NCBI RefSeq assembly: GCF_009208775.1
Contig: NZ_WFLM01000002.1
Location: forward strand, 372,001 to 436,000
DNA length: 64,000 bases
Reading direction: 5' to 3'
Source of the DNA: Silvanigrella paludirubra
GTDB lineage: Bacteria; Bdellovibrionota_B; Oligoflexia; Silvanigrellales; Silvanigrellaceae
The position numbers and the translations under genes are program-made. Under the pieces are notes generated by a model. It did not search any database and was not told the DNA's origin. It saw only the letters and a program-made list of their open reading frames with translations. This document shows, in pieces, positions 63,752 to 64,000 of the stretch (its first letter is position 1; the number at the start of each line of letters is the position of its first letter).

Positions 63752-64000
63752 TGATAAATATAAATAAAAAAAAATTTTATTCTTAATTTTAAATTTAATA
63801 TTTATCATTGGATGTAAAAATATTAAGAATTCTAGCGTTACAAAAAATGAAAGTAGTTTTGATTATTATACTTTATATTTTTCTTCACAGAACCAATCAA
63901 AAAACAATAATTTAACTTTAATAAATAATTGGGAAATAAAAGGAACTCTTATTTGTCCTTACATTTTTGAATTACCCATAAATTTATCAAAGAATGATAT
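63752..64000 (+). pseudogene. Second lipoprotein gene, frameshifted at a run of nine A and cut by the window end
   Basis: An ATG at 63752 with AAGGA upstream reads MININKKKFYS and stops at 63785. In another frame the sequence continues FLILNLIFIIGCKNIKNSS, a lipoprotein signal with lipobox, and stays open to the window end. One more A in the A9 run (63767-63775) would join start and lipoprotein exactly. The continuation YYTLYFSSQNQSKNNNLT and WEIKGTLICPY follows the order of the gene at 62709, so the two are tandem paralogues. It may be truly broken, or rescued by slippage on the A-run. Confidence 0.6.

Noticed and set aside
1-64000. CRISPR arrays, tRNA or rRNA genes, prophage modules
   Set aside because: No spaced direct repeats, no cloverleaf with TTCGA arm in a gene gap, and no phage structural genes were seen on reading both strands.

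Overview
The window is one contiguous, very AT-rich stretch of a Gram-negative bacterial chromosome, densely packed with coding sequence. Several things point to the envelope: lipoproteins with a lipobox, an outer-membrane barrel, AsmA, peptidoglycan recycling, and secreted enzymes with Sec signals. A complete lower mevalonate pathway (HMG-CoA reductase to diphosphomevalonate decarboxylase, plus type 2 IPP isomerase) in such a genome is uncommon. With the low GC it suggests a deltaproteobacterium-like lineage such as Bdellovibrionota/Oligoflexia (Silvanigrellales-like). That assignment is inference; no rRNA or tRNA gene was seen to test it.

Layout. 1-2.9 kb is accessory and partly decayed: a gene cut by the window start, a possible IS21-like insertion-sequence end, gene fragments, and one intact zinc-ribbon protein. 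2.9-6.2 kb holds small housekeeping and unknown genes. 6.4-13.1 kb is the isoprenoid operon fni-mvaA-mvaK2-mvaD-mvaK1, whose last gene overlaps a tyrosine recombinase. 13.1-17.4 kb has a P1-type nuclease, an exported cyclophilin, a YigZ protein and an RlmM-like methyltransferase. 17.6-27.3 kb is an envelope block: two sulfatase-fold proteins that appear to have lost their metal site, a FadL-like barrel, a TPR-type lipoprotein, phosphohexomutase and a membrane-anchored unknown. 27.4-32.3 kb is gene-poor: a DUF1028 pseudogene, a secreted unknown with a perfect palindrome in its leader, a methyltransferase, an amino-acid permease and a degenerate receiver protein.

32.5-38.0 kb is a tight operon: CoaD with an extra C-terminal domain, glutaryl-CoA dehydrogenase, TatD and HrpB. 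38.0-41.8 kb has an S33-type hydrolase, an alpha-carbonic anhydrase lipoprotein and an intact DUF1028 protein. 41.8-45.4 kb is fadI-fadJ for beta-oxidation, followed by a YebC protein and an M14 carboxypeptidase. 48.2-57.7 kb is a minus-strand operon: a large protein with immunoglobulin-like Cys-Trp-Cys modules, an LdcA-Mpl fusion, a TPR lipoprotein, a stand-alone GspE N-terminal domain and a hybrid histidine kinase. 57.8-62.3 kb has a rhodanese, a lipase-like hydrolase, AsmA and a small membrane protein. 62.7 kb to the end carries two tandem related lipoprotein genes, the second interrupted by a frameshift in a run of nine A.

How the genes connect. FadI/FadJ and glutaryl-CoA dehydrogenase make acetyl-CoA and related thioesters, the substrate source for the mevalonate operon (HMG-CoA synthase is not in the window). 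LdcA-Mpl joins two successive steps of muropeptide recycling in one chain. The best candidates for something undescribed are the LdcA-Mpl fusion with its operon partners, the pair of pseudo-sulfatases, the CoaD fusion and the recombinase locked into the mevalonate operon.
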